Shown here: positions 1-8,306 of the stretch, in pieces
How positions within the stretch are numbered: the stretch's first letter is position 1
Layout of the letters: each line of letters begins with the position of its first letter
Program-made: the position numbers and the translations under genes
Notes under the pieces: model-generated
What the model was told of the DNA's origin: nothing
Databases searched by the model: none
What the model saw: the letters and a program-made list of their open reading frames with translations, nothing else
DNA from: Bradyrhizobium australiense
GTDB taxonomy: Bacteria; Pseudomonadota; Alphaproteobacteria; Rhizobiales; Xanthobacteraceae
Length of the DNA: 64,000 nt
Assembly (NCBI RefSeq): GCF_013114825.1
Contig: NZ_JAAVLX010000003.1
Coordinates: forward strand, 930,001 to 994,000
Direction of reading: 5' to 3'

Positions 1-24
1 GTTCCGATCACCAACGATGTGTAA
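1..24 (+). CDS. possible 3' end of a gene entering from the left edge
   Basis: Bases 1-24 read as seven sense codons (V P I T N D V) closed by TAA, with no gene beginning nearby. This may be the last codons of a gene lying left of the window, but so short a stretch can be chance and no family can be named. Confidence 0.22.
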   Translation, partial: VPITNDV

Positions 25-191
25 GCCCCGGCGCGAAGCCGTACAACGCTACTCTTGTCGCAGGAACTGCCGTTCACATTCATGAATATTTGTTCAAGCA
101 GCTATCGCGGTCTTAATGTCGCAGATCGGAACGTGGCAGAGGTGCGGTGATTAGATTGGGTAGCGTTCGACACATTCACTGGAGTTCAATG

Positions 192-509
192 ATGAAGAAA
201 CTAGCCATCGTATTTGCCGTTGGTGCTGCTGCGCTGATCGGCGGTTCCGCCGCCAACGCCGCCGACAATGCGGTGAAGGCGAAACCTTCGACGGATGTCG
301 CACAGTCCTCCACTGACTTCAGCGCCCATCGCCGCCACTGGCGCCACCATCGGCACTGGAGCTATGGTCACTACCGCCCGTATTACAATAGCTACGGCTA
401 CTATGCGCCGCGGCGCTACGGGTACTACGGTCCCCGCTATTACGGCGGTGGTCCCCGCTATTACGGCGGCGGTCCCGGCGTAACCTTCAGCTTCGGCACC
501 GGCTGGTAA
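192..509 (+). CDS. small secreted Tyr/Gly/His-rich protein
   Basis: The predicted protein of about 105 residues opens with a Sec signal peptide (MKKLAIVFAVGAAALIGG..., cleavage likely after ANA-A). A short linker follows, then a His/Arg/Trp patch (HRRHWRHHRHW) and a Tyr/Gly tract with repeated RYYGGGP units before a short C-terminal beta-like tail. A GGAG at 181-184 sits 7 bases before the ATG at 192, so I prefer it to the ATG at 189 or the upstream GTG at 147. A strong terminator follows. The composition resembles surface or periplasmic low-complexity proteins common in Bradyrhizobium. No enzymatic motif is present and the function is unknown. Confidence 0.72.
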   Translation: MKKLAIVFAVGAAALIGGSAANAADNAVKAKPSTDVAQSSTDFSAHRRHWRHHRHWSYGHYRPYYNSYGYYAPRRYGYYGPRYYGGGPRYYGGGPGVTFSFGTGW

Positions 510-525
510 GACAGGCCGCTAAAGC

Positions 526-555
526 AAAAAGCCCGCAGCAATGCGGGCTTTTTTC
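526..555. terminator. rho-independent terminator between convergent genes
   Basis: AAAAAGCCCGCA and TGCGGGCTTTTTT form a 12-base-pair stem around a GCAA loop. The T run follows on the plus strand and the A run precedes it, so it can end both the secreted-protein gene and the convergent transglycosylase gene. Confidence 0.88.
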
Positions 556-579
556 GTGCAGGACCGACTGGTGAAGAGT

Positions 580-1602
580 CTACAGTTCCCGCGATGCTCT
601 CGATGACTTTGTCCGGCCGGCGGCGCCAGAGGCCGACGCAAGACGGGTGACGGATTGCTTCCCGAGCTTCCGCGTCGGAGCCTTTCCTGCCAGCCGGGTT
701 GCCTTTGCATTTGCATTTCGGAACGCCGCGCGTACGGTCGCCGCAGTTCGGCTTGCAACAAGCCGCCGCTTGTTGGGAGCCGCGTGGCTCTCTTCGGCAA
801 TATCCGCCTTTTGCAACATTGCGCTGACGGAAGGCGCCAAATTGACCGGCATTTCGGCGATCTGATCATCCTTCGACAGGCCACCGACTCCTTCACATGG
901 CGCCTTGTCCGGCAGGTCCGTCGGCATGTGGACGGTGTTGTTTGCGGCCGTCCAGGCCTCCGCCTTGTGGCCGGTGATGATCTTGACGTAAGCGCGCGTT
1001 TCCTTCGGTAACGCGCCGCGCCGCGATAGCCACTTCTCGATCCTGCCGCCGCCCGCATTATACGCTGCCGCGGCAAGCCCGATATTTCCGAACTGATCAT
1101 GAAGCTTGCGAAGAAACCTTGCCGACGCAGGAATCGCCTGCAGCGGATCGAACGGGTCTCTCAAGCCCATTTCGACGGCCGTTTGCGGCATGAATTGCGC
1201 GATGCCCTGCGCGCCTGCCGAACTGACCTCCGCCGTTCGAAACCGGCTTTCCTGCCAGAGCAGGCGCGCGAGAAACCCGATCGGAATATCGTTTTCCTCA
1301 GCAGCCGTCTTCACCGCTTCACAGATCGGATTCGGTGACGCAGCCTCGTTGTTGAACGAGGCGGCTGCATGCGCATCGGCATCGGCTGCGGTCTCGTATG
1401 ACGCGGCAGCGATGCTTGTTGCGTCCGACTCTTGCGAATACTCGACCGACGCGGTCACGGTTCCTCTATGAGAATTCGATGTCGTGGCGGGTTCCGATTG
1501 CGCTTCGGCAACTACGAAAGATAGTTCCGTCCTGATGTCGGAACTTTCAACATCCACCGCGACGACGAACACAGCAATCACGGCGGCGAAAAGATATCGC
1601 AT
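580..1602 (-). CDS. soluble lytic transglycosylase (SLT domain)
   Basis: About 340 residues. An N-terminal hydrophobic segment (MRYLFAAVIAVFVVAV) acts as signal peptide or anchor, and a low-complexity Ser/Ala/Thr stretch runs to about residue 95. The SLT/GEWL fold follows, with the catalytic Glu in LLWQESRF, the GAQGIAQFMP motif and AAAYNAGGGR. The family cleaves peptidoglycan glycan strands to 1,6-anhydroMurNAc ends in the periplasm. The C-terminal 130 residues are Ala/Arg/Lys-rich and unrecognised. The ATG at 1602 is preferred to the TTG three bases upstream. Nothing next to it points to a specific secretion machine, so general wall remodelling is the safest call. Confidence 0.87.
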   Translation of the reverse strand: MRYLFAAVIAVFVVAVDVESSDIRTELSFVVAEAQSEPATTSNSHRGTVTASVEYSQESDATSIAAASYETAADADAHAAASFNNEAASPNPICEAVKTAAEENDIPIGFLARLLWQESRFRTAEVSSAGAQGIAQFMPQTAVEMGLRDPFDPLQAIPASARFLRKLHDQFGNIGLAAAAYNAGGGRIEKWLSRRGALPKETRAYVKIITGHKAEAWTAANNTVHMPTDLPDKAPCEGVGGLSKDDQIAEMPVNLAPSVSAMLQKADIAEESHAAPNKRRLVASRTAATVRAAFRNANAKATRLAGKAPTRKLGKQSVTRLASASGAAGRTKSSRASREL

Positions 1603-1723
1603 CAACTTCCATCCATATGTGAGAAGGCCGGTCGGATAGAAGTTGGATGTGGAGATTTCGCGGATGAACTACGGCAGAGCCGTGTTCTTCTCGCCCGTAA
1701 TTCTACCGAGGGGAACTTGAAAA

Positions 1724-2908
1724 ATGCGCGTTCCTGCGCCGGTCGCCTACATCGCTCTTTACGCCGCGTTGTACGCTGCGTTCGGCGTGGCATCGCCTTT
1801 CTGGCCGAAATTTTTTGAAACCAGAGCGCTGACGCCCGAGCAGATCGGCGTGATACTGGCGGCTGCGTTGCTGGTGCGTCTTGTCGCCGGTCCTTTTGTT
1901 GGGACGCTCGCCGACTTCCTGCAATCGTTGCGCCTCATACTCGCATTCTGCGCCGCCTTCGCGGCCGCAGCGGCCGCGGCGCTGCTGTGGGCGAATGGTT
2001 TCTGGTTGTTACTTCTTGTGACGCTGGTCCAAGCCGCGGCACTGGCCCCCACGACATCGATCGCCGATGCGTTGGCGGTCAACGCAGCCAGACCTCAGCT
2101 AGCGGGGCGGCCTTTTGAATACGGCTGGATTCGCGGTGCGGCGTCGGCCGCTTTCATCTGCGGCACGCTGATCATCGGGCAACTCATAACTTCCACCGAC
2201 CTGACACGCGTGATCTGGCTGAACGCAGCTCTGCTTGTCGCTGCCGCTGGGGCAACCGCGCTGGTACCCAGGGTTTCGCCGTCATCGACGCCGTCCACCG
2301 GGATGCCAAAGCTTGCGAGCGAGATTTATGGCCTCGTTGGGATCGCACGATTTCGAATCCTGATCCTCGTCTCGGCTCTGATCTATGGCAGCCACGCCAT
2401 GCATGACGCCTTTGCCGTGATCCGGTGGAGCAATGCCGGAATAGACACATCGGCCATAAGCGTCCTGTGGTCGGAAGCCGTCGCCGCAGAAGTCATCGTG
2501 TTCTTTTTGATCGGACCGGCATTGCTCAACCGGCTCGGCGCGCGGGGTGCGGCAGCGTTGGCGGCGACAGCAGGAATCATCCGCTGGTCGGTCGCGGGGA
2601 CAATGACGTCCGTCGTTGCGCTCGCGATTGTGCAGCCGCTGCACGGATTGACGTTCGCGCTGCTGCATCTCGCATGCATGCGGTTGATGGCGGCTCTTGT
2701 CCCCGCCAGAATGGCCGCAACGGCCCAGTCCCTTTATGCGTTTGGGGCAGGCGCGGTGACAGCCGCATTGACACTGTTTTCAGGGTTTTTCTATGCCAGG
2801 TATGGCGGAGGGGCGTTTGCTGCGATGGCGGTTCTCTGCGGCCTCGCGTTGCCGCTCGCCTGGTTTGGCTTTGGCGACGCGCAGGACAGATCTGCCCGCG
2901 CACGCTGA
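1724..2908 (+). CDS. MFS transporter, 3-phenylpropionate (HcaT/PPP)-like family
   Basis: The 394-residue protein has about 12 hydrophobic helices. It opens with PVAYIALYAALYAAFGV and SPFWPKFFETRALTPEQIG, the characteristic first-helix/loop arrangement of MFS_1-like / PPP-family carriers. An MFS A-like loop (GPFVGTLADF) lies between helices 2 and 3. GAGGGGA lies just before the ATG at 1724. The usual length of the family is about 390 residues. It is an inner-membrane secondary carrier; substrate prediction from sequence is unsafe. It lies alone between a convergent-oriented transglycosylase start and the DUF2236 gene 56 bases downstream, with which it may be co-transcribed. Confidence 0.82.
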   Translation: MRVPAPVAYIALYAALYAAFGVASPFWPKFFETRALTPEQIGVILAAALLVRLVAGPFVGTLADFLQSLRLILAFCAAFAAAAAAALLWANGFWLLLLVTLVQAAALAPTTSIADALAVNAARPQLAGRPFEYGWIRGAASAAFICGTLIIGQLITSTDLTRVIWLNAALLVAAAGATALVPRVSPSSTPSTGMPKLASEIYGLVGIARFRILILVSALIYGSHAMHDAFAVIRWSNAGIDTSAISVLWSEAVAAEVIVFFLIGPALLNRLGARGAAALAATAGIIRWSVAGTMTSVVALAIVQPLHGLTFALLHLACMRLMAALVPARMAATAQSLYAFGAGAVTAALTLFSGFFYARYGGGAFAAMAVLCGLALPLAWFGFGDAQDRSARAR

Positions 2909-2964
2909 GTTGGAGTAGAATCCGCTTCGCGAAAGCAGCTCGATCTATCTCGAAGGTTTGCCCA

Positions 2965-3915
2965 TTGGTCTCGGAAAGCGATTTAGACGCTACTCTCGAT
3001 GTTATCAGGGCCGGCGCCGCCGGGCCGGCTGAGGGCATTTTCGGACCGGCGTCGATGACGTGGCGGATCGACCGGGAAGCCGTAATCTTTCTGGGAGCCG
3101 GGCGCGCATTGCTGCTTCAATTGGCGCATCCCTGGGTCGCGGCCGCGGTCGCCGAGCACTCGCGCACCTTTGCCGATCCGATCGGTCGCTTTCATCGAAC
3201 TTTCGAGCTTATGTTTACAATGGTGTTCGGTTCGCTCGACGGCGCAACCGCCGCGGCCCGCCGCTTGCACCGGCGGCACGCGATGATCTCCGGCGTGTTG
3301 CCCGAGACGATCGGCCCGTTCGCCAAAGGCTCGTCCTACAATGCCAACGACGTGGCCGCGCTGCGCTGGGTTCACGCCACCCTCGTCGAAACTGCCGCCA
3401 TCGCACACGACCTCGTCTTGCCTCCGCTCTCGCCCGAAGAGCGCGAGCGATATTGGGTCGAAAGCCGGTTGTTCGGCGCACTGTTCGGGCTGAAGCCCGA
3501 GGATCTGCCGGCGAATTGGTCAGCATTCGCCGACTACAACGCCGCGATGGCTCGATCGGATACCTTGTCCGTCAGCACCGCGGCGCGTGACGTGGCCCAC
3601 AACATCTTAACCGGCGCACGTCCGTGGTTGCGGCCACCGCGCTGGTATGTGGCCCTGAGCGCACAGATGTTGCCCGAGCGGCTGCGCACAGGCTTTGGCT
3701 TCGATCTCGACGAACGCGATCAAAGAGCCGCGGACCGCGCGCTCAAATGGACCCGCCGCGTGTATCCCTATCTGCCGACCGGCCTTCGCTACGTCGGCCC
3801 CTATCACGAAGCCCAGGCGCGGCTGCAGGGAAAGCCGCGGCTCGAGCTGGCCACCCGGTGGCTCAATCGGGCGTGGACTGGACGACCGCGGCTGGATGAT
3901 CGTCGGGAGAGGTGA
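2965..3915 (+). CDS. DUF2236 / MpaB-type oxygenase-like protein
   Basis: About 316 residues. Family hallmarks are WRIDREAVIFLGAGRALLLQ, the invariant LAHPWVAAAV with its His, and YNANDVAALRWVHATLVE in the middle. DUF2236 includes the latex-clearing protein Lcp and fungal MpaB, haem-dependent or putative oxygenases; activity here is inferred from family only. No ATG fits the homologous N-terminus. A TTG at 2965 preceded by GAAGG (2952-2956) at 8-base spacing gives the expected VSESDLDATLDVIRAG start, so I use TTG. The same frame runs open upstream to 2425, but that part is only the shifted reading of the MFS gene. Confidence 0.8.
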   Translation: MVSESDLDATLDVIRAGAAGPAEGIFGPASMTWRIDREAVIFLGAGRALLLQLAHPWVAAAVAEHSRTFADPIGRFHRTFELMFTMVFGSLDGATAAARRLHRRHAMISGVLPETIGPFAKGSSYNANDVAALRWVHATLVETAAIAHDLVLPPLSPEERERYWVESRLFGALFGLKPEDLPANWSAFADYNAAMARSDTLSVSTAARDVAHNILTGARPWLRPPRWYVALSAQMLPERLRTGFGFDLDERDQRAADRALKWTRRVYPYLPTGLRYVGPYHEAQARLQGKPRLELATRWLNRAWTGRPRLDDRRER

Positions 3916-4005
3916 GGCCGATGGGCATCGGCGTGTCATTTGCGTAAGAGATCTGCCTGCCGACGATCCCTGAAAACGAACCTTGAGAACTGGATTTTAA
4001 GACCG

Positions 4006-4353
4006 ATGGACCAGGACGACCCGAGTGACGAGATTTCGCGGATCGAAGCGCGGCTCGAGGAGCTAGCCGAGGTCGCCGAGCGCTGCCGCAAGATCACGCT
4101 GGTCTCGAAGGCGTCGATCGCCGCCGGAGCCGGACTGATGCTCGTCACGATGCTCGGCCTGCTCGGGTCCAATCAGGTCGCCGCCCTCGGCTCGATTGCC
4201 GCGGTGCTGGGCGGCATCGTGTCGCTCGGCTCCAACGCCAGCACCTTGCGGCAGACCATGGCCGCCATCAGCGACGCTGAAGCGCTTCGTTCCGATCTGA
4301 TCGGCAGGATCGACCTTCGCGTGGTCGGTGATGAAACGATGAGGCAGATTTGA
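4006..4353 (+). CDS. conserved small membrane protein, coiled coil plus two TM helices
   Basis: Predicted 115 residues. An acidic N-terminal amphipathic helix (EISRIEARLEELAEVAERC, coiled-coil-like) precedes two hydrophobic segments, about residues 38-54 (SIAAGAGLMLVTMLGLLG) and 60-76 (AALGSIAAVLGGIVSLG). A polar C-terminal tail follows. The ATG at 4006 is chosen because the homology-like acidic segment starts there; the frame is open further upstream to 3940 but that part is Arg-rich and atypical. I do not recognise a named family. The arrangement suggests an inner-membrane protein with a cytoplasmic oligomerising helix. Confidence 0.66.
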   Translation: MDQDDPSDEISRIEARLEELAEVAERCRKITLVSKASIAAGAGLMLVTMLGLLGSNQVAALGSIAAVLGGIVSLGSNASTLRQTMAAISDAEALRSDLIGRIDLRVVGDETMRQI

Positions 4354-4580
4354 GTGGCTCGCCCGCGCGGCGTCTTTCGATATACCGGTGACGACCACTT
4401 GCTCCAGCGCGGCACGTCGTGACCTCGGCGCTCCATGTTGAACCTGGCTTTGCCGAGCCGACGCTGCGAAAGCAGCGAAGGCTGTCCCTCTTCGCTTTCG
4501 CAGGCTCAAGCTTCGCCGGACACGATTTGGCCTGGCAGTTCTGCGTGGCAGCGCCACGCGTAGCCCGCGAAGGCGAAGCG

Positions 4581-4665
4581 TGGTGCCCCTGGCCGGAATC
4601 GAACCAGCACTCCTTGCGGAACTCGATTTTGAGTCGAGCGCGTCTACCAGTTCCGCCACAGGGGC
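4581..4665 (-). tRNA. tRNA-Leu (anticodon CAA)
   Basis: On the minus strand the acceptor arm GCCCCTG pairs with CAGGGGC, followed by discriminator A and an encoded CCA (4581-4583). The anticodon stem CTCGA/TCGAG encloses CTCAAAA, giving anticodon CAA (reads UUG). The long variable arm and GGTTCGATTCC T-arm are those of a class II leucine tRNA. Length is 85 bases. Open frames crossing it are the well-known false readings of a leucine tRNA. Confidence 0.95.
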
Positions 4666-4836
4666 CTTCGGTCGCGTGCCGGAGGGCCGGTGCGGCGAAG
4701 CCGGCGGAATATAGCGGGCGGCGCTTCGGGGTCAACCCGCGCGGAAGTGATTGTGGTGTGTCTCGACACCTAGGCGGTGGCGGGATAGGAGGCTGATGCC
4801 TATTTTGAGCATGGACCCATGCTCCGGAGAACATCC

Positions 4837-5376
4837 GTGACATCAGATGCCCTCCATTCGTCGCCGACGCGCCATGCCGCCGATCCGGTGGTCGTTGCAG
4901 CACTGGCGATCGCGGTCGTCGCCGCGGCGACGCTGGCGGGCGCCTGGTTTTTCCAGCTCGTGCTGGATATCCGCCCCTGTCCGCTCTGCCTCGAACAGCG
5001 CTACGCCTACTATCTGGCGGTCCCGCTCGGGCTGCTGGTCGCCTTTGCCGCTTCGCGCGGGGCGCCGCGGCAGGTCGCGCTGGCGGGGTTTGCGGTGCTT
5101 CTGCTTGCCGCGCTCGCCAATGCCTGGCTCGGTGGTTACCATGCCGGCGTCGAATGGCAATTCTGGCCGGGCCCGACCGATTGCTCCGGCCCCGTGGCCG
5201 ATCTCGGCAGCGCCGGCACGCTGCTGCAGCGTCTCGACACGGTGAAAGTGATCCGCTGCGACGAGGTGCAGTGGCGTTTCCTTGGGCTCTCGCTTGCCGG
5301 CTACAACGTGCTGATCTCGCTGTTGATGGCGCTGATCGCCGTGTGGGGTGTGGTGTCCGCGAAACGGGCCGCGTAG
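4837..5376 (+). CDS. DsbB-family disulfide bond formation membrane protein
   Basis: About 179 residues with four TM helices. The redox pair CPLC (RPCPLCLEQR) sits after the first helix. Two more cysteines lie in the second periplasmic loop (PTDCSGP and VIRCDEV), the pattern of the DsbB quinone-linked oxidase that reoxidises DsbA. A GTG at 4837 has GGAGA at 4826-4830 with 6-base spacing; the ATG at 4819 is an alternative but has no clear ribosome site. A DsbA-like protein is encoded at 10205, about 5 kb away, and a partnership is only inference. The gene converges on the AbrB-type gene, with a hairpin between them. Confidence 0.9.
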   Translation: MTSDALHSSPTRHAADPVVVAALAIAVVAAATLAGAWFFQLVLDIRPCPLCLEQRYAYYLAVPLGLLVAFAASRGAPRQVALAGFAVLLLAALANAWLGGYHAGVEWQFWPGPTDCSGPVADLGSAGTLLQRLDTVKVIRCDEVQWRFLGLSLAGYNVLISLLMALIAVWGVVSAKRAA

Positions 5377-5410
5377 ATCGGCCAGGCGGTCATCACCAAG
5401 CGCTGGCGTT

Positions 5411-5436
5411 GATGGGTTTCGCTTCGCTCTCCCATC
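5411..5436. terminator. hairpin between convergent dsbB-like and AbrB-type genes
   Basis: GATGGG and CCCATC pair around a 14-base TTTCGCTTCGCTCT loop, followed by CTACGAAATCC. There is no T run. The wording (GATGGGTTTCGCT...CCCATCCTACG) resembles a short dispersed repeat seen in Bradyrhizobium intergenic DNA, so it may be a repeat serving as a bidirectional terminator. Confidence 0.4.
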
Positions 5437-5465
5437 CTACGAAATCCGCCCAGCCGCACTTCCTC

Positions 5466-6551
5466 CTAATCATCCACGTCCTCCTGGGGGCGGCCGAACA
5501 GATGCACGATGCCGGGTGTCGTGATCGAGACGAACACGAAACGCGACAGATGATGGGCGCCGACGAAGATCGGATCGATATGCAATGTGAGCGCCAGCGC
5601 CAGCATCGCGTCCATCGCGCCCGGTGCAAACGCCACGACGACGTCGGCGAAGCGCACAGGGGTGGCCAGCACGATCACCGTGACGAAAATGCCGGAGATG
5701 AGAATCGCGACTGCAAACGAGCCCAGCCCGGCATTGATGTGGCTGAGCAGCGTCGACTTCTTGATCCGCGCAAAGCGCGTGCCGATCACGGCGCCGATGC
5801 CGACCAGCGCCACACCGCGCATCCAGGGCGGCAGGCCGCCCTCGATCAGCCCGGTGCCGTGCAGCACGGCGGAGGCGATCATCGCGCCGAACATCCAGCT
5901 CGCCGGAAAGTTTGCGAGTCGCAGTAGTAACGCGACGGCAACGGCAGCCGCCGCCAGCACGGTGAGTTCGAGCGGCGAGGCGACGGAGCTGGCGATCTCC
6001 GCCGGCGCCGTCGGCGCGATGCCGGTCAGCGCGAGCAGCAGCGGCAGGGCGGCGGTCAGGATGATCACGCGCATGGTCTGCACCACTGCGATCGCGGCGA
6101 CATCGGCGCCCTTCTCGGCGGCCAGCATGGTGATCTGCGACAGCGCACCGGGGCTGCCGGCGAGTAACGCCGAGGTCTGGTCCCAGCCGTGCACACGCTG
6201 CAGATAGAAACTCGAGCCGAAGGTCGAGCAGAATGTCGCGAGCGCCAAGAGGCCGATGGTCAGGGGATAGGCGCTCATGTGCTGGATCAGTTGCCGCGAC
6301 ACCAGCGACCCCAGCGTGATGCCGAGCAGCACCAGTACGCTCTGCGTCAGGATTGCCGGCATGGCGACTGGCCGCCCCGCCAGCGCGGCGATGCCCACCG
6401 CGGCCATCGCGCCGGAAATCAACCCGCCCGGCAGGTTAAGCCACAGAAACAGCAGGCCGCCGGCGGCGCCGATGGCGAGGGTTTCGAGCGTGCCCAAAAC
6501 TTTGGCGCGGTCGGTAATGGCGGAAGAAATCGAGGCGGGGATCAGGCTCAC
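5466..6551 (-). CDS. AbrB-family integral membrane protein (PF05145)
   Basis: The 361-residue, roughly ten-helix protein is built of two similar halves. Hallmarks are LWLNLPGGLISGAMAAVGIAAL near residues 36-57, SPGALSQITMLAAEKGADV in the middle, NFPASWMFGAMIASAVLHGTG in the second half, and APGAMDAMLALALTLHIDP at the end. This is the membrane AbrB duplication family (COG3180), sometimes labelled ammonia-monooxygenase-like in databases, and unrelated to the DNA-binding AbrB of Bacillus. Some relatives are linked to transport; no substrate is established. The ATG at 6551 gives a normal family N-terminus (SLIPASISSAITDRAKVL). Confidence 0.83.
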   Translation of the reverse strand: MSLIPASISSAITDRAKVLGTLETLAIGAAGGLLFLWLNLPGGLISGAMAAVGIAALAGRPVAMPAILTQSVLVLLGITLGSLVSRQLIQHMSAYPLTIGLLALATFCSTFGSSFYLQRVHGWDQTSALLAGSPGALSQITMLAAEKGADVAAIAVVQTMRVIILTAALPLLLALTGIAPTAPAEIASSVASPLELTVLAAAAVAVALLLRLANFPASWMFGAMIASAVLHGTGLIEGGLPPWMRGVALVGIGAVIGTRFARIKKSTLLSHINAGLGSFAVAILISGIFVTVIVLATPVRFADVVVAFAPGAMDAMLALALTLHIDPIFVGAHHLSRFVFVSITTPGIVHLFGRPQEDVDD

Positions 6552-6713
6552 GCCGCCTTATGGCAAATCTGCTTTCGCAGGACAAATGCATCACGCGATT
6601 GCAGCAATGCGCGGGGCAGCTTCCCGGCGAGCGGGCTGCCGATGGCCCGCCGGCATCATGAACAAAAATCGGAAAGTCCCGATATGGCCTCTCCGACAGC
6701 AGAGGCGATGCTG

Positions 6714-6980
6714 CTACTTCGCCTTTTCGGCCGCGGACTTCTTGCACTCGGAGCGGAATTTCCTGCGTTCCTTGCCGTGAAGTCCCTTTGCGTCGGCTTC
6801 CTTCGAACATTCGAGCGAGGCGGCGGTCCGCGGTTTCTCGGCTTTCTTTTCCGCCGGCGCCTTGGCTTCGGTCTTGGTCGTATCGGTCTTGGCCGGCGCC
6901 GTGGTTTGCGATGACGCGGCGCCCATCAGCAGAAGGGAAGCCACGGCGGTTGCCGTGGCAAGGGAGGAGATCTTCGTCAT
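6714..6980 (-). CDS. PsiF-repeat periplasmic protein
   Basis: The 88-residue protein has a signal peptide (MTKISSLATATAVASLLLMGAASS), a Lys/Ala/Thr-rich linker, and one PsiF repeat (SLECSKEADAKGLHGKERRK...RSECKK) with its paired cysteines. PsiF in E. coli is phosphate-starvation induced with unknown function. No Pho box was recognised here. The ATG at 6980 is preceded by AGGGTG; in-frame codons further upstream lack a signal peptide. It is divergent from the Cys-containing secreted protein at 7159, with 178 bases between them. Confidence 0.82.
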   Translation of the reverse strand: MTKISSLATATAVASLLLMGAASSQTTAPAKTDTTKTEAKAPAEKKAEKPRTAASLECSKEADAKGLHGKERRKFRSECKKSAAEKAK

Positions 6981-7158
6981 GGGGCACCCTCGGATTGAAA
7001 ACAAGTGTGCAACCGTGGCGCTGCGATGCTGAACCACAGGTGAATGAAGCTGAACGGGCCGCCACAATATTTTTATCGGACGAACGCCCCGCGCGTTGTC
7101 GCAAGCTGTGGTTGCGCTAGGATGGCTCCCGCAGATGACTTCGCCAAGGAGACCAGGG

Positions 7159-7647
7159 ATGACTATTCAAGCAAAAATACTGGGCGTGATTGCGGTGTCG
7201 GGTTTGGCTGCGTTTGCGATGACGTCGCAGGCGAATGCCCTGACTGCGCAGGAATGCAGCGCCAAATACCAGGCTGCGAAAGCCGCCGGCACGCTCGGCG
7301 GCCAGAAGTGGAACGACTTCCGAAAAGCCCAGTGCGGCGCCGACGCCGCACCCGCTCCGGCGGCAGCGGCAGCACCTGCTGCGGAGCCAAAGGAAGCCGC
7401 CAAGAAAGCATCCAAGAAGGAAGCCAAGGAAGCTGCGGCGCCTGCCGCGCCGGCAGGTCCTGCGGTCTATCCGAACGCGGTCGATTCGAAATATTCCAAC
7501 GAGACCGCCGGCAAGGCCCGCATGCACACCTGCCTGGATCAATACAACGCCAACAAGGCCACCAACGGCAATGGCGGCTTGAAGTGGATCCAGAAGGGCG
7601 GCGGCTATTACAGCGAATGCTCCAAGAAGCTGAAGGGCTCGGCCTGA
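7159..7647 (+). CDS. secreted protein with two similar Cys modules joined by an Ala/Lys linker
   Basis: About 162 residues. After a signal peptide (ILGVIAVSGLAAFAMTSQANA) comes a first module with cysteines at both ends (ECSAKYQAAKAAGTLGGQKW...RKAQC). An Ala/Pro/Lys/Glu linker follows, then a second module (CLDQYNANKATNGNGGLKW...YYSECSKKL) of the same layout. The pattern C-x3-Y-x-AxKA-x3-G-GG-KW-x9-C suggests internal duplication. The first module resembles the PsiF-type cysteine spacing of the neighbouring gene. AAGGAGACC precedes the ATG at 7159. The function is unknown; it is presumably periplasmic. Confidence 0.75.
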   Translation: MTIQAKILGVIAVSGLAAFAMTSQANALTAQECSAKYQAAKAAGTLGGQKWNDFRKAQCGADAAPAPAAAAAPAAEPKEAAKKASKKEAKEAAAPAAPAGPAVYPNAVDSKYSNETAGKARMHTCLDQYNANKATNGNGGLKWIQKGGGYYSECSKKLKGSA

Positions 7648-7662
7648 GCAGCAGCCGATTCG

Positions 7663-7689
7663 GGCGCGGCCGGATGTCTCGGCCGCGCC
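7663..7689. terminator. hairpin between convergent secreted-protein and TetR genes
   Basis: A perfect 10-base-pair stem, GGCGCGGCCG with CGGCCGCGCC, encloses a 7-base loop. Its right arm overlaps the TetR stop codon region. It lacks a T run, so termination is inferred from its position between two gene ends. Confidence 0.5.
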
Positions 7690-8285
7690 TACAATTCGCG
7701 GAGCAATGTTTCGGCCGACTTCGCCACCAGTTGCGCGCGCTTGCGCTGGCCGCGTTCGAGAAACAGCAAGCTCTGGCCGAACACGAAGCAGTAGAACAGA
7801 AACGCCTGCGCGTCGGCTTCCTCGGCCGCCAGCCCCGTGGCGCGATAGAGATGCCCGACGTTCTTCAGTCGTGCGGCGTCGACGCTCGCCACCGCGTTGG
7901 CGGCGAGCTCGTCGGATCGGGCCCATTGCCGGATCGCCAGTTCGACCGCCATGCCCTCGGTGTTCATGCGCTCGGAATAAAGCGCGATCAGCGCCTTCAG
8001 CCGCTCGCGGGCGGTCGCGCCGTCGAGGCTGGTCTGTTTTTCGATCGCGGCGATGCGGCCAGCGCTCCAGTGCTGCAGCATGGCGTCCAGCAGGGCGGCG
8101 CGGTCGCGGAAGCGGCGGTAAAAGCCGCCCTTGGTGACGCAGAGGTTCTTGGCCAGCACCTCGACCCGTACGCCCTCGATGCCGGTCCGGGCGATTTCCT
8201 TCAAGCCGGCCTCGATCCAGCTCTCGTGGCGAACCCCGCCAGCTCGCGCTTCTTCGGTTCGCGCCTCTCCTTTGGCATCGCTCAT
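7689..8285 (-). CDS. TetR-family transcriptional regulator
   Basis: Predicted 198 residues. The N-terminal helix-turn-helix (IARTGIEGVRVEVLAKNLCVTKGGFYRRFRDR, about residues 32-63) is typical TetR, including KGGFYRRF in the recognition helix. The C-terminal ligand/dimer domain is not specific enough to name a ligand. It is transcribed away from two thioesterase genes, and the 98-base gap holds two near-identical palindromes (8307-8357) that fit a TetR operator. Autorepression and control of the thioesterase operon by an acyl-CoA or related ligand is inference from this arrangement. Confidence 0.88.
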   Translation of the reverse strand: MSDAKGEARTEEARAGGVRHESWIEAGLKEIARTGIEGVRVEVLAKNLCVTKGGFYRRFRDRAALLDAMLQHWSAGRIAAIEKQTSLDGATARERLKALIALYSERMNTEGMAVELAIRQWARSDELAANAVASVDAARLKNVGHLYRATGLAAEEADAQAFLFYCFVFGQSLLFLERGQRKRAQLVAKSAETLLREL

Positions 8286-8306
8286 GGTCCGGTCTCACCG
8301 ACTGTT

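Noticed and set aside
2425..2964. Open frame ahead of the DUF2236 gene
   Set aside because: It is the shifted reading of the MFS gene: Arg/Trp/Cys-rich, no family signature. The real start is the TTG at 2965 with its own ribosome site.
4063..4659. 198-codon minus-strand frame starting MAELVDALDSKSSSARSAGS
   Set aside because: This start is the familiar false translation of a leucine tRNA gene; the rest is antisense to the small membrane protein gene.
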